64,000 nucleotides of DNA from Allobosea sp. OK403 (GTDB taxonomy: Bacteria; Pseudomonadota; Alphaproteobacteria; Rhizobiales; Beijerinckiaceae), in contig NZ_FOQV01000010.1 of the NCBI RefSeq assembly GCF_900113835.1, forward strand, positions 124,001 through 188,000, read 5' to 3'. Made by a program: the position numbers and the translations under genes. The notes beneath the pieces are model-generated. The model saw only the letters and a list, made by a program, of their open reading frames with translations, did not search any database and was not told the origin of the DNA. Shown here piece by piece: positions 18,601-26,184 of the stretch. Numbering within the stretch: the first letter of the stretch is position 1; each line of letters opens with the position of its first letter.

Positions 18601-19486
18601 GGCCGATCAGCCCCATCAACGCGAAGGCGACACCAGGCCCGATGAAGCCATAGATCGCATGCGCCGCAAAGACGACGCCGAACCCGCTGAGCACGCTGAC
18701 GCCGGCGAGAACGCCGGGGATGTTGGCGCCGCCCAAACCTCCAAATGCCGCCGAGACAGGGCCGAGATCGGGGACCCGATCGGTCCGCCTCAGATATTCA
18801 CTGGCGGCTGCGGCGAGGAGCGAAAAGGCCGCGCCCATCAACAGGCGTACGCCAGGGCCGAAGACTCCGGCCTCGATTGAGTATCGAACGAGGAAGAGCC
18901 CGCCAAAGGCGAGTGCGATACCACCCACCCAAACCGCCCAACGCGAGCCGATCGCCTCTTCGAAATCGCGGCGCGGAGCGACTGGCGCAGGCAACGGCGC
19001 CTCAGTGATTGCAGCCACTGGCGGCGGTGGTGAGGATACGACCTGGGCTTCGAAGGTCTGGGGGGAAACCTCCGGCTCGAGCTCGGCATCGCGGGCCGCT
19101 TCGGCAAGCGGCTCGATCTCCTCCACGGAGGGCGATGGCATTTCGAATGCCTGGAGTGGCGGCGGGGGAGCGACGGCGGGTTCCGATGGAACATCCGGCG
19201 TCGGTTGCAGGGTGGCCTCAGCCCGAACGACAGCATCCGCAGGCGAAGCCGTATCGTGAGCGGACCACTGCATGGCTGCGCGTGCGCTGCCGGCTTCTGG
19301 CTGGCCAGGTTCGACAGGAGCTCTGCGAAGCGCGGCTACCGCGGATCGCAGGTCGTCGATTTCAGCCTGCTGCCTCGCAACCAGTGCAAGCGCGTTATTG
19401 GCTCGCCCGATTGCGGAGAAGGCCGCCCACGGGACAGCGATGAGGAAGCCAAGGACTATGAGGCCGAGCAGAGCCAGAGCTTCCAA
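15680..19486 (-). CDS. Giant DUF2339 polytopic membrane protein
   Basis: A 1268-residue protein. An N-terminal membrane helix (residues ~3-25) is followed by a short coiled segment (ALVARQQAEIDDLRSAVAAL), a Pro/Ala/Glu-rich linker to about residue 170, and FEEAIGSRWAVWVGGIALAFGGLFLVRYS, the DUF2339 entry motif. The remaining ~1050 residues are nearly all hydrophobic helices. The family is of unknown function, with proposals around envelope or sugar-polymer processes. No operon partner: the neighbouring genes are convergent on the left and divergent on the right. Confidence 0.88.
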   Translation of the reverse strand: MEALALLGLIVLGFLIAVPWAAFSAIGRANNALALVARQQAEIDDLRSAVAALRRAPVEPGQPEAGSARAAMQWSAHDTASPADAVVRAEATLQPTPDVPSEPAVAPPPPLQAFEMPSPSVEEIEPLAEAARDAELEPEVSPQTFEAQVVSSPPPPVAAITEAPLPAPVAPRRDFEEAIGSRWAVWVGGIALAFGGLFLVRYSIEAGVFGPGVRLLMGAAFSLLAAAASEYLRRTDRVPDLGPVSAAFGGLGGANIPGVLAGVSVLSGFGVVFAAHAIYGFIGPGVAFALMGLIGLAALAASLIHGPILGLFGLVGSYATPMLVASTAPSYASLSIFIAFVTTTAFLLHARRPSRVVTLGAVAGHGIWTLLIALAGHNPAWASFLLIVGAVLALILLKEWPALRGRAAQGVWMVLGFDAIGLIAIAVPLVLSGVIWAADGGPAPLHAAILISVLVAVLSSARHRDLAPLAPLAAAAAAGMVLLWPSREAAFGISPHLILDLIRLSFTGNAGPGIGWSAALLAMIVAGLPFYALLTRKGSGAGGFIIRGCLAFASALGPICLLLAAALRSNGFERSTGFAALALLLSLALFGASEMLLPVERRNTPSRTNPLAFIGSAAYAAGGSIALGMAVAFALRETWLVVGLAIAAAGVAIIASLRPIPLLRSMSAALATAAFARLIWQPIVTDMGSWPIVNWVIPAYAGPALCFAVGALALRAKQDRPRSVHEALAAVFGAAFVLLEIRQFFAGPDLVPNIALITGHYAEGSRNRLFEEAVMHVVAIGLIGAGLQRLARRLAGRIFGPAADIAAVALIVLSLAGLCGLLNPLFDGTQVLGPPVFNRLMLYVLAGLSLGVLGFVLDRDEARSRIGESLTACAAVLVSLGAILIVRHAFAGPQMAPRSVETVGFVEAVIVTLMLLALTAGARIWHSAASNRVTEYAMRALAFLAIGWATLALGIVRNPMIDHSGVSGPIIFNRILWGYGAATLAFAGLAFWTRSARPTISRAFTKTAIGGAVLCAFLLLRHGFHGPLLVSEVPVTLAEAGWYASLGFIAAIAGMIAGSVRVFGRPIVVRAESAALASSIAFGLLSGVLANPLLTEEPLAGPIILDNALVGYLMPSLLAFTAARWTREYITAPLARRIFGAAAIIGGLIYLLIEVRRWFVGPDLLVDGGSATELYAYSAALLLYGVALLALGFRLQSKDLRLASLAVVTVAICKAFLVDMAGLEGLLRALSFIGLGACLVGIGLAYQRLLRREFAQQEKVTGDASVST

Positions 19487-19765
19487 GACATATCCTCAAC
19501 CACGGGTAGACCGTCGTTGATGGCAATACCGTATCGTTACAGGCTGTGTCCAATGGTGCGGGTCTCATGACCCGCTGGCCACGCCAAGTGCCGGGCTGGT
19601 GGGGAGCGGACATTCCAAGAAGCAACATGGGCGACTTATGCTCCGCTGGCGGGAGCGCAAGCTGGATGGCCCAAAAACTTGCCAGGGGCGGCGGCACGTA
19701 GCAAACTGCGGACCCATATGCCCTGTTTGCGCGTCCGCATCGCATTTCGGTAGAGCCTTTTTTCA
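19487..19765. other. Divergent intergenic region, nothing specific seen
   Basis: It should carry promoters for the DUF2339 gene and the duplicated gene. I see no convincing -35/-10 pair, palindrome or repeat-family copy. Confidence 0.5.
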
Positions 19766-20374
19766 GTGAATTGTGACACGCTATTGGGTGTCCCAATGAT
19801 TGCCGACCCTGCGCATGAAGCGGTTTCAATTCCCGCCGAACGATGGCACCGGTGGCATGAAATCGTGCGCGAGATCGGCCGCGACGATCATGGCCTTGCC
19901 GAAGAACTGGATATCGCCAATACGGCGCCTACGAGGCGGAATCTGTATTGGGCCGCCATAGCTGCTCGCATTCTCGCGCAGTGGACCACCGGCGACCGGC
20001 AAAGGCTGGCGGATGAGATCGCAACCGAGCTGGAAGGCGTTGCCGCCCCACCGCAACGCGGTCCCGTCGGAGCGTTCGCGGTCAATCGTGACGTGCCAAC
20101 GGGTGTCACAATGATTGCCGACCTTGCGCATGAGGCGGTTTCAATTCCCGCCGAACGTTGGCACCGGTGGCACGAAATCGCGCGTGAGATCGGCTACGAC
20201 GATCATGGCCTTGCCGAAGAACTGGATATCGCCAATACGGTGCCGACGAGGCGGAATCTGTATTGGGCCGCCACCGCTGCCCGCATTCTCGTCCGGTGGA
20301 CAACTGGCGACCGACAAAGGTTGGCGAACGCAATCGCTGTCGAGCTGGAAAATGCTGCCGTACCGCCGCATTGA
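19766..20374 (+). repeat. Two-copy tandem duplication, 315-bp period
   Basis: Copy 1 (19766-20080) and copy 2 (20081-20374) align without a length change; matching ATGs are at 19796 and 20111. The shift is 105 codons, so both copies are read in one frame. Confidence 0.9.
19796..20374 (+). CDS. Hypothetical protein made of two tandem ~95-residue repeats
   Basis: A 192-residue protein in which VSIPAERWHRWHEI occurs in both halves, as do DDHGLAEELDIAN and TRRNLYWAA. The halves differ at scattered positions, so the duplication is recent but not brand new. Each half is Trp- and His-rich with a helical pattern; I recognise no family. The start may be GTG 19766 instead, as the frame is open there. 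Copy 2 carries its own ATG in a matching context, so a single-copy ~88-residue gene was probably the ancestor. Confidence 0.65.
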   Translation: MIADPAHEAVSIPAERWHRWHEIVREIGRDDHGLAEELDIANTAPTRRNLYWAAIAARILAQWTTGDRQRLADEIATELEGVAAPPQRGPVGAFAVNRDVPTGVTMIADLAHEAVSIPAERWHRWHEIAREIGYDDHGLAEELDIANTVPTRRNLYWAATAARILVRWTTGDRQRLANAIAVELENAAVPPH

Positions 20375-20764
20375 ACCCACGATCGACCGCTCGCCGCAAT
20401 GGCAACGCATGATTTCGTCTGCATGCGAGGGCGCCTAAGGGCTCAAGAAGGCGATTGCTGTACGAAAATTTTGATATCCTGACCGGCATTGGACAATGCG
20501 AGATTCTCTGCGACTCCGTAGGCTGCCTTCTCATCGTGAGAAGCTACGAGGCGAAGGCCTTTCCCTGCCTCGAATATTTCTGATTCCTTGCCGGTGTCGG
20601 TTTCGTGCTCACCTCATCAAGGGGTCAACATTGGACGCCGATCGGGCGGCAATACTGCATGCCGTTTGACAAAAACTGACCTTCCCGGAGTCTGCACGCG
20701 GCGCACGCTACGCTGCGCCAGCGGTACGAATGAGGTCGACCAGACCGCTGCTGCCGAATCTCTG
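20375..20764. other. Intergenic region
   Basis: It contains the possible gene remnant at 20443-20613. The rest shows no repeat-family copy and no clear regulatory signal. Confidence 0.5.
20443..20613 (-). pseudogene. Possible remnant of a small unknown gene
   Basis: A minus-strand frame of 56 codons has no usable start codon but ends with protein-like sequence (GLRLVASHDEKAAYGVAEN, then LSNAGQDIKIFVQQSPS, stop at 20443). The upstream end is closed by two stops. It may be the 3' end of a lost gene, or chance. Confidence 0.25.
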
Positions 20765-21727
20765 TCAACCTCCCGGCTTGATCCCCGCCTCTTCGACGAC
20801 GCGGTTGGCGCGCAAGGTCTCGGCTGCGATGAAACGCACGAAGCTCGCCGCGTCCTCCGTCACGGCTTCGGCGCCGAGCGCGGTCAGCTTGTCGACGATC
20901 TCGCGATCTTTCGACGCCGCCTGCACCGCCGCGTTGACGCGCTGCACCGTCTCCGCCGGCAGGCCCTTCGGCCCCCACAGGCCGTACCAGAGCGTGAAGT
21001 CGAGATCCGCCAGCCCGAGCTCGCCAGCGGTTGGCACATTCGGCAGGAGCGTGCTGCGTTGCGCACCCATGATCGCGAAGGCGTGCACCTTGCCATCGCT
21101 GATGAACGGCAGGGCCGAGCCGAGCGGGGCGACCATCAACTGCACCTGGGCTGCGACCACATCGGTGATCGCCGGAGCCGTGCCGCGATAATTGACCAGC
21201 TCCGCGCGCGTGCCGGTGCGGCGCTTGAAGCTCTCCGTGGCGAGATGGCCCATGCTGCCCAGCGCCGAATTGGCGAAGGTGTACTCGGTGGGCCTGGCCT
21301 TCATATCGGCGATCAGCGCCGGCATGGTCTGCGGCGTCTTGCTCGAGCCGATCAGCACCATCGGCGAGGTCGCGAAGCGCGAGATCGGCGTGAAATCCAT
21401 CAGCGGATCATAGGACACGTTTTGCATCACGTGTTTCGCCATGATGTGGATGTCGGCATTGGTCAGATAGGTCCTGCCATCGGGCGCAGACCTCGCGACA
21501 TCGGCCGCGCCGAGCGTATTGCTGGCACCGGCCTTGTTCTCGACCACCCAGGATTCGTCGAGCGCAGGCGCGATGCGCTGGGCGTAGAGCCGCCCGATGA
21601 CGTCGATGGCGCCGCCCGCGGCGGCGGGCACGACGAGCCGCACGATCTTGCGTTGAGCAAAACTGGTCCGGGGCGCGAGCGCGCTGCCGGCGAGCCCCAT
21701 CAGGGCCGCACGTCGTGTGATGATCAC
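20765..21727 (-). CDS. Tripartite tricarboxylate transporter (Bug-type) solute-binding protein
   Basis: A 320-residue periplasmic receptor. The N-terminus VIITRRAALMGLAGSALAP is a short signal with paired arginines. IVRLVVPAAAGGAIDVIGR and TYLTNADIHIMAKHV follow the TctC/Bug pattern, and later LVNYRGTAPAITDVVAAQVQ matches the substrate-loop region. The start is GTG 21727 with GGAGG upstream. No TctA/TctB membrane genes are nearby, so it is an orphan receptor or works with a transporter elsewhere. Its promoter region carries the MarR-type palindrome at 21873-21893, placing it with the aromatic-acid locus. Confidence 0.9.
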   Translation of the reverse strand: MIITRRAALMGLAGSALAPRTSFAQRKIVRLVVPAAAGGAIDVIGRLYAQRIAPALDESWVVENKAGASNTLGAADVARSAPDGRTYLTNADIHIMAKHVMQNVSYDPLMDFTPISRFATSPMVLIGSSKTPQTMPALIADMKARPTEYTFANSALGSMGHLATESFKRRTGTRAELVNYRGTAPAITDVVAAQVQLMVAPLGSALPFISDGKVHAFAIMGAQRSTLLPNVPTAGELGLADLDFTLWYGLWGPKGLPAETVQRVNAAVQAASKDREIVDKLTALGAEAVTEDAASFVRFIAAETLRANRVVEEAGIKPGG

Positions 21728-21872
21728 TAGGGTTTCCTCCAGATACGGCCGCCTTGGTGGCGGTTCTCGCTTCAGGTCGAAAAGGCGGTCTGCGATCAGG
21801 ATCTCGTCGTGGAGCGGGCCCGGCAGCAGCAGGCGTTGGCGGCTCCTTCAAGTCGCGCCAAGAGATAAGAAC

Positions 21873-21893
21873 GCATACTCATTATCAGTATGC
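21873..21893. promoter_or_regulatory. MarR-type operator upstream of the receptor gene
   Basis: A 21-bp palindrome: GCATACT, 7-bp AT-rich spacer, AGTATGC (7-bp arms, perfect). The same 21-bp geometry with GTAT/ATAC-type arms occurs at 22806-22826 ahead of the aldolase gene. Confidence 0.65.
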
Positions 21894-21986
21894 ACCACAT
21901 CTCGAGCCTGTCAAACCGCAAGCTCACGAACTCCGGTTCGTGAAACGGCCTCGACCGCAATCTCGATTTCGGGAAAGCCCGGGCCG

Positions 21987-22469
21987 TCAGGCCGCGTCGG
22001 GAGGGCGTACAGCCGCAAGCCGCAGCGGTACACGCGAGGCGTCATTGTTGAGCTCGACGAGCTGCGCGAGCATCCGCATGAAGATCTCGCGATCCGCAGG
22101 CAGGAGCGGAGCGAGGATGCGCTCCTGGGCACGCTGCGCCAGCGGCTCGGCCTCCCTCAGGACGCGCTCGCCCTTTGGCGAGAGATGCAGCACCTTGATG
22201 CGCTTGTCGTCCTTGCTGCCCGAGCGCAGGATCAGCTCCTTCGCCTCCATCCGCTCCAGCACATTGCCGAGCGTCGAACGGTCGAAGGCAACGAGGGCCG
22301 ACAGGCGGGTCGCGTCGATGCCGGGATTCTCGCGCACCGTGACCAAAGCTGCGTACTGGACGGGCGTCAGATCGAGCGGCGCGCATTCCTCCAGAAAGAT
22401 CGAGACGGCAATCTGCTGGGCGCGCCGAATGAGATGGCCAGGTTTGAGATAGATATCATCCATCGACAT
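21987..22469 (-). CDS. MarR family transcriptional regulator
   Basis: A 160-residue winged-helix regulator. LTPVQYAALVTVRENPG, ATRLSALVAFDRSTLGNVLERMEAKEL (recognition helix) and the wing GSKDDKRIKVLHLSPKG are typical of MarR proteins answering aromatic acids. It lies between the receptor and aldolase genes, and the likely operators face both. Expected role: repressor released by the pathway substrate. The start is ATG 22469 (ATG 22463 possible). Confidence 0.92.
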   Translation of the reverse strand: MSMDDIYLKPGHLIRRAQQIAVSIFLEECAPLDLTPVQYAALVTVRENPGIDATRLSALVAFDRSTLGNVLERMEAKELILRSGSKDDKRIKVLHLSPKGERVLREAEPLAQRAQERILAPLLPADREIFMRMLAQLVELNNDASRVPLRLAAVRPPDAA

Positions 22470-22784
22470 CGTCGCTTTGCCCTAGTGAAACAGCAGCAGG
22501 TCTCGCCGCTCGAATGTCCGCACTTTAGGTTGTTGATCAGCCCGCACGGGCGAATATTGCCCGGCCGGATCGCCCGTTTCCGCTATAGATCGTATGCTTT
22601 CATTCCGTAAGCGGTCAAACTGACCTCGGCGCTCCCGTCGCGTCGCCCGCGCAAGCGCTGCCGAGGCGAAGTCCGACATCGCGGCGCCCGCGGCAGTTCA
22701 AAGCGCCCCCGGTATCCCGACCATCCAATCGCGTCCCCCTGCCCTGCCCGGGCCGAACGGCGCGATGCCGATACCACCGGCCGG

Positions 22785-22812
22785 TTGACAGTGAATAATC
22801 CGCGCGTATCCT
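22785..22812 (+). promoter_or_regulatory. Sigma70-type promoter of the aldolase gene
   Basis: TTGACA at 22785-22790, 16-bp spacer, TATCCT at 22807-22812. The -10 box lies inside the palindrome at 22806-22826, as expected for repression by MarR. Confidence 0.6.
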
Positions 22813-22826
22813 GTTAATCAGTATAC
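22806..22826. promoter_or_regulatory. MarR-type operator over the aldolase promoter
   Basis: GTATCCT and AGTATAC, with a 7-bp spacer; six of seven arm positions pair. It has the same length and centre as the operator at 21873-21893. Confidence 0.65.
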
Positions 22827-23019
22827 GGACGATCCGTCAGAGATCGAAAGGATGGGAGGATGGCGCTGTGATTTCCGGCTTCGGGAATCCGCGGTGCCGC
22901 ATGCAGCTTCGCATCCTCATCGATCCCTTCCGATCGTCTGCGCGCTGGCACGGCAGAGCGACTGCTATCCAATGGCTGGCCTGTAGAACGCTGCGATCAA
23001 GGCGAGGAGAGACCGACCT

Positions 23020-23802
23020 ATGTGCACCTCGGACCATGGCAACCACCCCATCGCCGTCGACCTGGCCGACACCGCCACGGCCTCGGTCGCGCCCTCCCCG
23101 GAGATCGTCGCGGACCTCGTCGCAGCCAACCACATCCTGTTCGATCAGGGCGTCGTCGATGCGTTCGGCCATATCAGCGTGCGCCATGATGGCCGGCCCG
23201 ATCGCTTCCTGCTCGCCCGCAACATGGCGCCGAGCCGGGTCGCGGCCGAAGACATCGTCGAATTCACGCTCGATGGCGAGGCGGTGAACGCGGCTGGCCG
23301 CAAGGTCTATCTCGAACGCTTCATCCACGCCGAGATCTTCCGCAGGCGTCCGGACGTGATGGCCGTGGTTCACAGCCATTCGCATTCGATCGTGCCGCTC
23401 AGCGTCGTCAAGGGCACAAGGCTCAAAGCAATGTTCCATATGGCCGGCTTCGTCGGCCAAGGCGCGCCCGTCTTCGAGATCCGCGAGGCCGGGGGCGACG
23501 CGACCGATCTGCTGATCAGCAGCAATCATCTCGGCCGCGCGCTTGCCGAGCATTTCGACGGCCACGACATCGTCTTGATGCGCGGCCATGGCTCGACCGT
23601 GGTCGGCGGCTCGATCAAGCAGGCGGTCTACCGGGCCGTCTATGCCGAGCTCAACGCGCGCTATCAGCTCCAGGCGATGCAGCTCGGCGAGGTCACCTAT
23701 CTCACCGAAGGCGAAAGCCGCGCCTGCGTCGCGAGCATAGAGGCGCAGGTCCATCGCCCCTGGGAGATGTGGCTCGAACAGGCCCGCGCCCGCCGGCGCT
23801 GA
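23020..23802 (+). CDS. Class II aldolase/adducin family protein, probable aromatic-acid decarboxylase or aldolase
   Basis: A 260-residue protein. FGHISVRHDGRPDRFLLARNMAPS is the family's N-terminal signature, FIHAEIFRRRPDVMAVVHSHSHS supplies His ligands for a divalent metal, and LMRGHGSTVVGGS completes the site. Members range from fuculose-phosphate aldolases to dihydroxyphthalate decarboxylases. Beside a MobA-like hydroxylase, a role in aromatic-acid breakdown is more likely than sugar metabolism (inference). It is driven by the promoter at 22785 under MarR control. Confidence 0.88.
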   Translation: MCTSDHGNHPIAVDLADTATASVAPSPEIVADLVAANHILFDQGVVDAFGHISVRHDGRPDRFLLARNMAPSRVAAEDIVEFTLDGEAVNAAGRKVYLERFIHAEIFRRRPDVMAVVHSHSHSIVPLSVVKGTRLKAMFHMAGFVGQGAPVFEIREAGGDATDLLISSNHLGRALAEHFDGHDIVLMRGHGSTVVGGSIKQAVYRAVYAELNARYQLQAMQLGEVTYLTEGESRACVASIEAQVHRPWEMWLEQARARRR

Positions 23803-23820
23803 CGGCATCCGGCTCGACCC

Positions 23821-23946
23821 AGAGCAGGATGCGAAAAAGTGGGCACCGGTTTTTCGCAATCGATCCTGCTCTCACTCCCGGGATGAGAGACGGATTCAGA
23901 TTTCAGACGGGATCACGAAGTGACCCCGTCTGAAATCATCCGGCTC
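23821..23946 (+). repeat. Palindromic element family A, full copy 1 (126 bp)
   Basis: It begins agagcaggatgcgaaaaa and ends ccggctc. Hairpin 1 has agagcaggat/atcctgctct outer arms. Hairpin 2 has gatttcagacggg/cccgtctgaaatc arms. Same ends and size as 26244-26367 and 60673-60796. Confidence 0.9.
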
Positions 23947-23986
23947 TCGCGCCTCGATCATCCCGCCTCGTTTGAAGGGGCCCTCC

Positions 23987-25984
23987 ATGCAATTTCATCT
24001 CAACGGTTTTCGAACCGGTGATCCCGCCATCTGCGAGCCTGCCAGCGATCTCGCGGCTTCCGCGACAAGTGCTTGCTCGACAAGTGCTTGCTCGACGAGC
24101 GCTTCCTTGCCGGGTGAGGTCGACGTCCTCATCGTCGGCTGCGGGCCGGCAGGCTTGACGCTGGCTGCGCAATTGGCGGCCTTCCCAGAGATCACGACAC
24201 GGATCGTCGAGCAGAAGCCCGGACCGCTGGAATTGGGGCAGGCCGACGGCATCGCCTGCCGCACGATCGAGATGTTCGACGCCTTCGGCTTCTCCGAGCG
24301 TGTCCTCAAGGAGAGCTACTGGGTCAACGAAACGGTGTTCTGGAAACCCGACGCAACCCGGCCGGAGCGCATCATCCGCAGCGGCAGGATCCAGGATGTC
24401 GAGGATGGCCTCTCCGAATTCCCGCATGTGATCCTGAACCAGGCGCGGGTGCATGATTTCTTCCTCGACGTCATCAGGCGCTCGCCGCGCCGGCTGGAGC
24501 CGGATTACTCCAGGCGCCTGCTCGATCTGCAGATCGACACGAGCCGTCCGGCCGCTAGCGGCGCTCCATCGCATCGCGTGACCGTGCAACTGGAGCGGCT
24601 CGATCCCGCCCATGAGGGAGAGATCGAGACGGTCAAGGCGCGCTATGTCGTCGGCTGCGACGGCGCGCGCAGCACTGTGCGCAAGTCGATCGGGCGCAGG
24701 CTGGATGGCGATTCCGCCCAGCAGGCCTGGGGCGTCATGGACGTGCTCGCCGTCACTGATTTCCCGGATGTCCGGCTGAAGGCGCTGATTCAGTCCGCAG
24801 CCGAAGGCACGATCCTGATCATCCCCCGCGAGGGCGGCTATCTGATCCGGATCTATGTCGAACTCGACAAGCTTAGCGAGAATGAGCGGGTCGCGAGCCG
24901 CAATATCGGGGTGGAGCATCTCATCGCCGCGGCACAGCGGATCCTGCGGCCCTATAGATTCGAGGTGAAAGAGGTCGCCTGGTGGTCGGTCTACGAGATC
25001 GGCCAGCGTCTTTGCGACAAGTTCGACGATGTGCCGGTGGGTGAGGTGGAGCAGCGCCTGCCCGCCGTCTTCATCGCCGGCGATGCCTGCCATACACACA
25101 GCCCGAAAGCCGGCCAGGGCATGAATGTCTCGATGCAGGACAGCTTCAACCTGGGCTGGAAGCTGGCCGCGGTCCTGCGCGGGCAATGCCGGCCGGAACT
25201 CCTGCACAGCTACTCGGCTGAACGCCAGGCGATCGCCAGGGAGCTGATCGATTTCGATCGCGAATGGGCGAAGATGCTGAGCGCGCCGCTGAAAACCTCG
25301 CAAACCGGGGACGGCGTCGACCCCAAAGATGTCGAAGCGTATTTCGTCCGACATGGCCGCTACACAGCGGGAACCGCGACCCGCTATGCGGCCTCGGCCC
25401 TGATCGGCGAGCCGAGCCATGCCGGCCTGGCGACGGGGTTTCCGATCGGCGCGCGCTTCCATTCCGCGCCGGTTGTGCGCCTTGGCGACGCCAAGCCGGT
25501 CGAGCTCGGCCATGTCGCTGAGGCCGACGGCCGCTGGCGCCTCTATGCCTTCGCCGACAGGGCAGATCCGTCCTCGGCAACGTCGCGGCTGCGGGCGCTT
25601 TGCGAGTTCCTGGCGGCCTCGCCTGCATCGCCCATCCGCCGGCATAGGCGGCTAGGCGAGGATATCGATGCGGTCATCGACCTTCGCGCGATCCTGCAAC
25701 AGGCGCATCGCGACATCGCGGTGGAGACGCTGCCTGGCCTGCTCCTGCCACGCAAGGGCCGGCTCGGCCTAGTCGACTACGAGAAGGTGTTCTGCCCCGA
25801 CTTTCGCAGCGGTCACGACATCTTCGACCTGCGCGGCATCGACCGCGAGCGTGGTTGCCTGGTGATCGTCAGGCCGGACCAATATATCGCGCATGTCCTG
25901 CCGCTGGACGGCTTCCGCGCATTCGAGGATTTCTTCGCTGGCGTCCTGCTTGACCAGCCGGATTCGTGTGGAGAATCCGCCTAG
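23987..25984 (+). CDS. FAD-dependent aromatic hydroxylase, MobA/phenol-hydroxylase type
   Basis: A 665-residue flavoprotein monooxygenase. VLIVGCGPAGLTLAAQL (residues ~48-64) is the FAD GxGxxG motif, VVGCDGARSTVRK the DG motif, and GDACHTHSPKAGQGMN the second FAD motif. The last ~190 residues are the thioredoxin-like C-terminal domain of this group. Wording such as GQADGIACRTIEMF fits 3-hydroxybenzoate 4-monooxygenase relatives, which give protocatechuate; the exact substrate is inferred. The Ala/Ser/Cys-rich linker at residues ~24-40 comes from a 15-bp tandem repeat. Start ATG 23987. The stop codon TAG overlaps the first bases of a family C element. Confidence 0.88.
   Translation: MQFHLNGFRTGDPAICEPASDLAASATSACSTSACSTSASLPGEVDVLIVGCGPAGLTLAAQLAAFPEITTRIVEQKPGPLELGQADGIACRTIEMFDAFGFSERVLKESYWVNETVFWKPDATRPERIIRSGRIQDVEDGLSEFPHVILNQARVHDFFLDVIRRSPRRLEPDYSRRLLDLQIDTSRPAASGAPSHRVTVQLERLDPAHEGEIETVKARYVVGCDGARSTVRKSIGRRLDGDSAQQAWGVMDVLAVTDFPDVRLKALIQSAAEGTILIIPREGGYLIRIYVELDKLSENERVASRNIGVEHLIAAAQRILRPYRFEVKEVAWWSVYEIGQRLCDKFDDVPVGEVEQRLPAVFIAGDACHTHSPKAGQGMNVSMQDSFNLGWKLAAVLRGQCRPELLHSYSAERQAIARELIDFDREWAKMLSAPLKTSQTGDGVDPKDVEAYFVRHGRYTAGTATRYAASALIGEPSHAGLATGFPIGARFHSAPVVRLGDAKPVELGHVAEADGRWRLYAFADRADPSSATSRLRALCEFLAASPASPIRRHRRLGEDIDAVIDLRAILQQAHRDIAVETLPGLLLPRKGRLGLVDYEKVFCPDFRSGHDIFDLRGIDRERGCLVIVRPDQYIAHVLPLDGFRAFEDFFAGVLLDQPDSCGESA
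24063..24107 (+). repeat. Three 15-bp tandem repeats inside the hydroxylase gene
   Basis: cgacaagtgcttgct occurs twice exactly, then once as cgacgagcgcttcct. Being 15 bp, each unit adds five residues in frame (TSACS-type). Confidence 0.9.
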
Positions 25985-26083
25985 AGCCGCTTCCGATCCA
26001 TTTGGAGCGTTCAAGGCTCCTGCTCTTCGTTTTAAGGCGTTTTCTTCACGCGAACCGGTATCCGCTTCGCTTGAAAACGCTCT
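25983..26083 (+). repeat. Palindromic element family C, copy 4 (101 bp)
   Basis: It runs from agagccgcttccgatcc to gaaaacgctct with the core ttcttcacgcgaaccgg. Its first bases supply part of the TAG stop of the hydroxylase gene. Confidence 0.85.
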
Positions 26084-26184
26084 AAGAGTCCTCTCTGTTT
26101 GGAAACTCCGCGAGCCCTCATCCTGAGAGGCTGGCCGACAACGATGCCCCGTTTTCAAAAGCCTGAACATTGCGGACAAACGCG

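Larger units (their letters stand above)
22470..23019. other. Intergenic region between MarR and aldolase genes
   Basis: It holds the promoter and operator at 22785-22826 and then a roughly 195-nt untranslated leader in which I see no conserved structure. No gene is supported. Confidence 0.55.

Noticed and set aside
24063-24107. Possible CRISPR-like repeats
   Set aside because: Only three 15-bp units with no spacers, lying in frame inside a gene.
23936-25645. 569-codon minus-strand open frame
   Set aside because: Antisense to the FAD hydroxylase, whose three FAD motifs fix the true strand.
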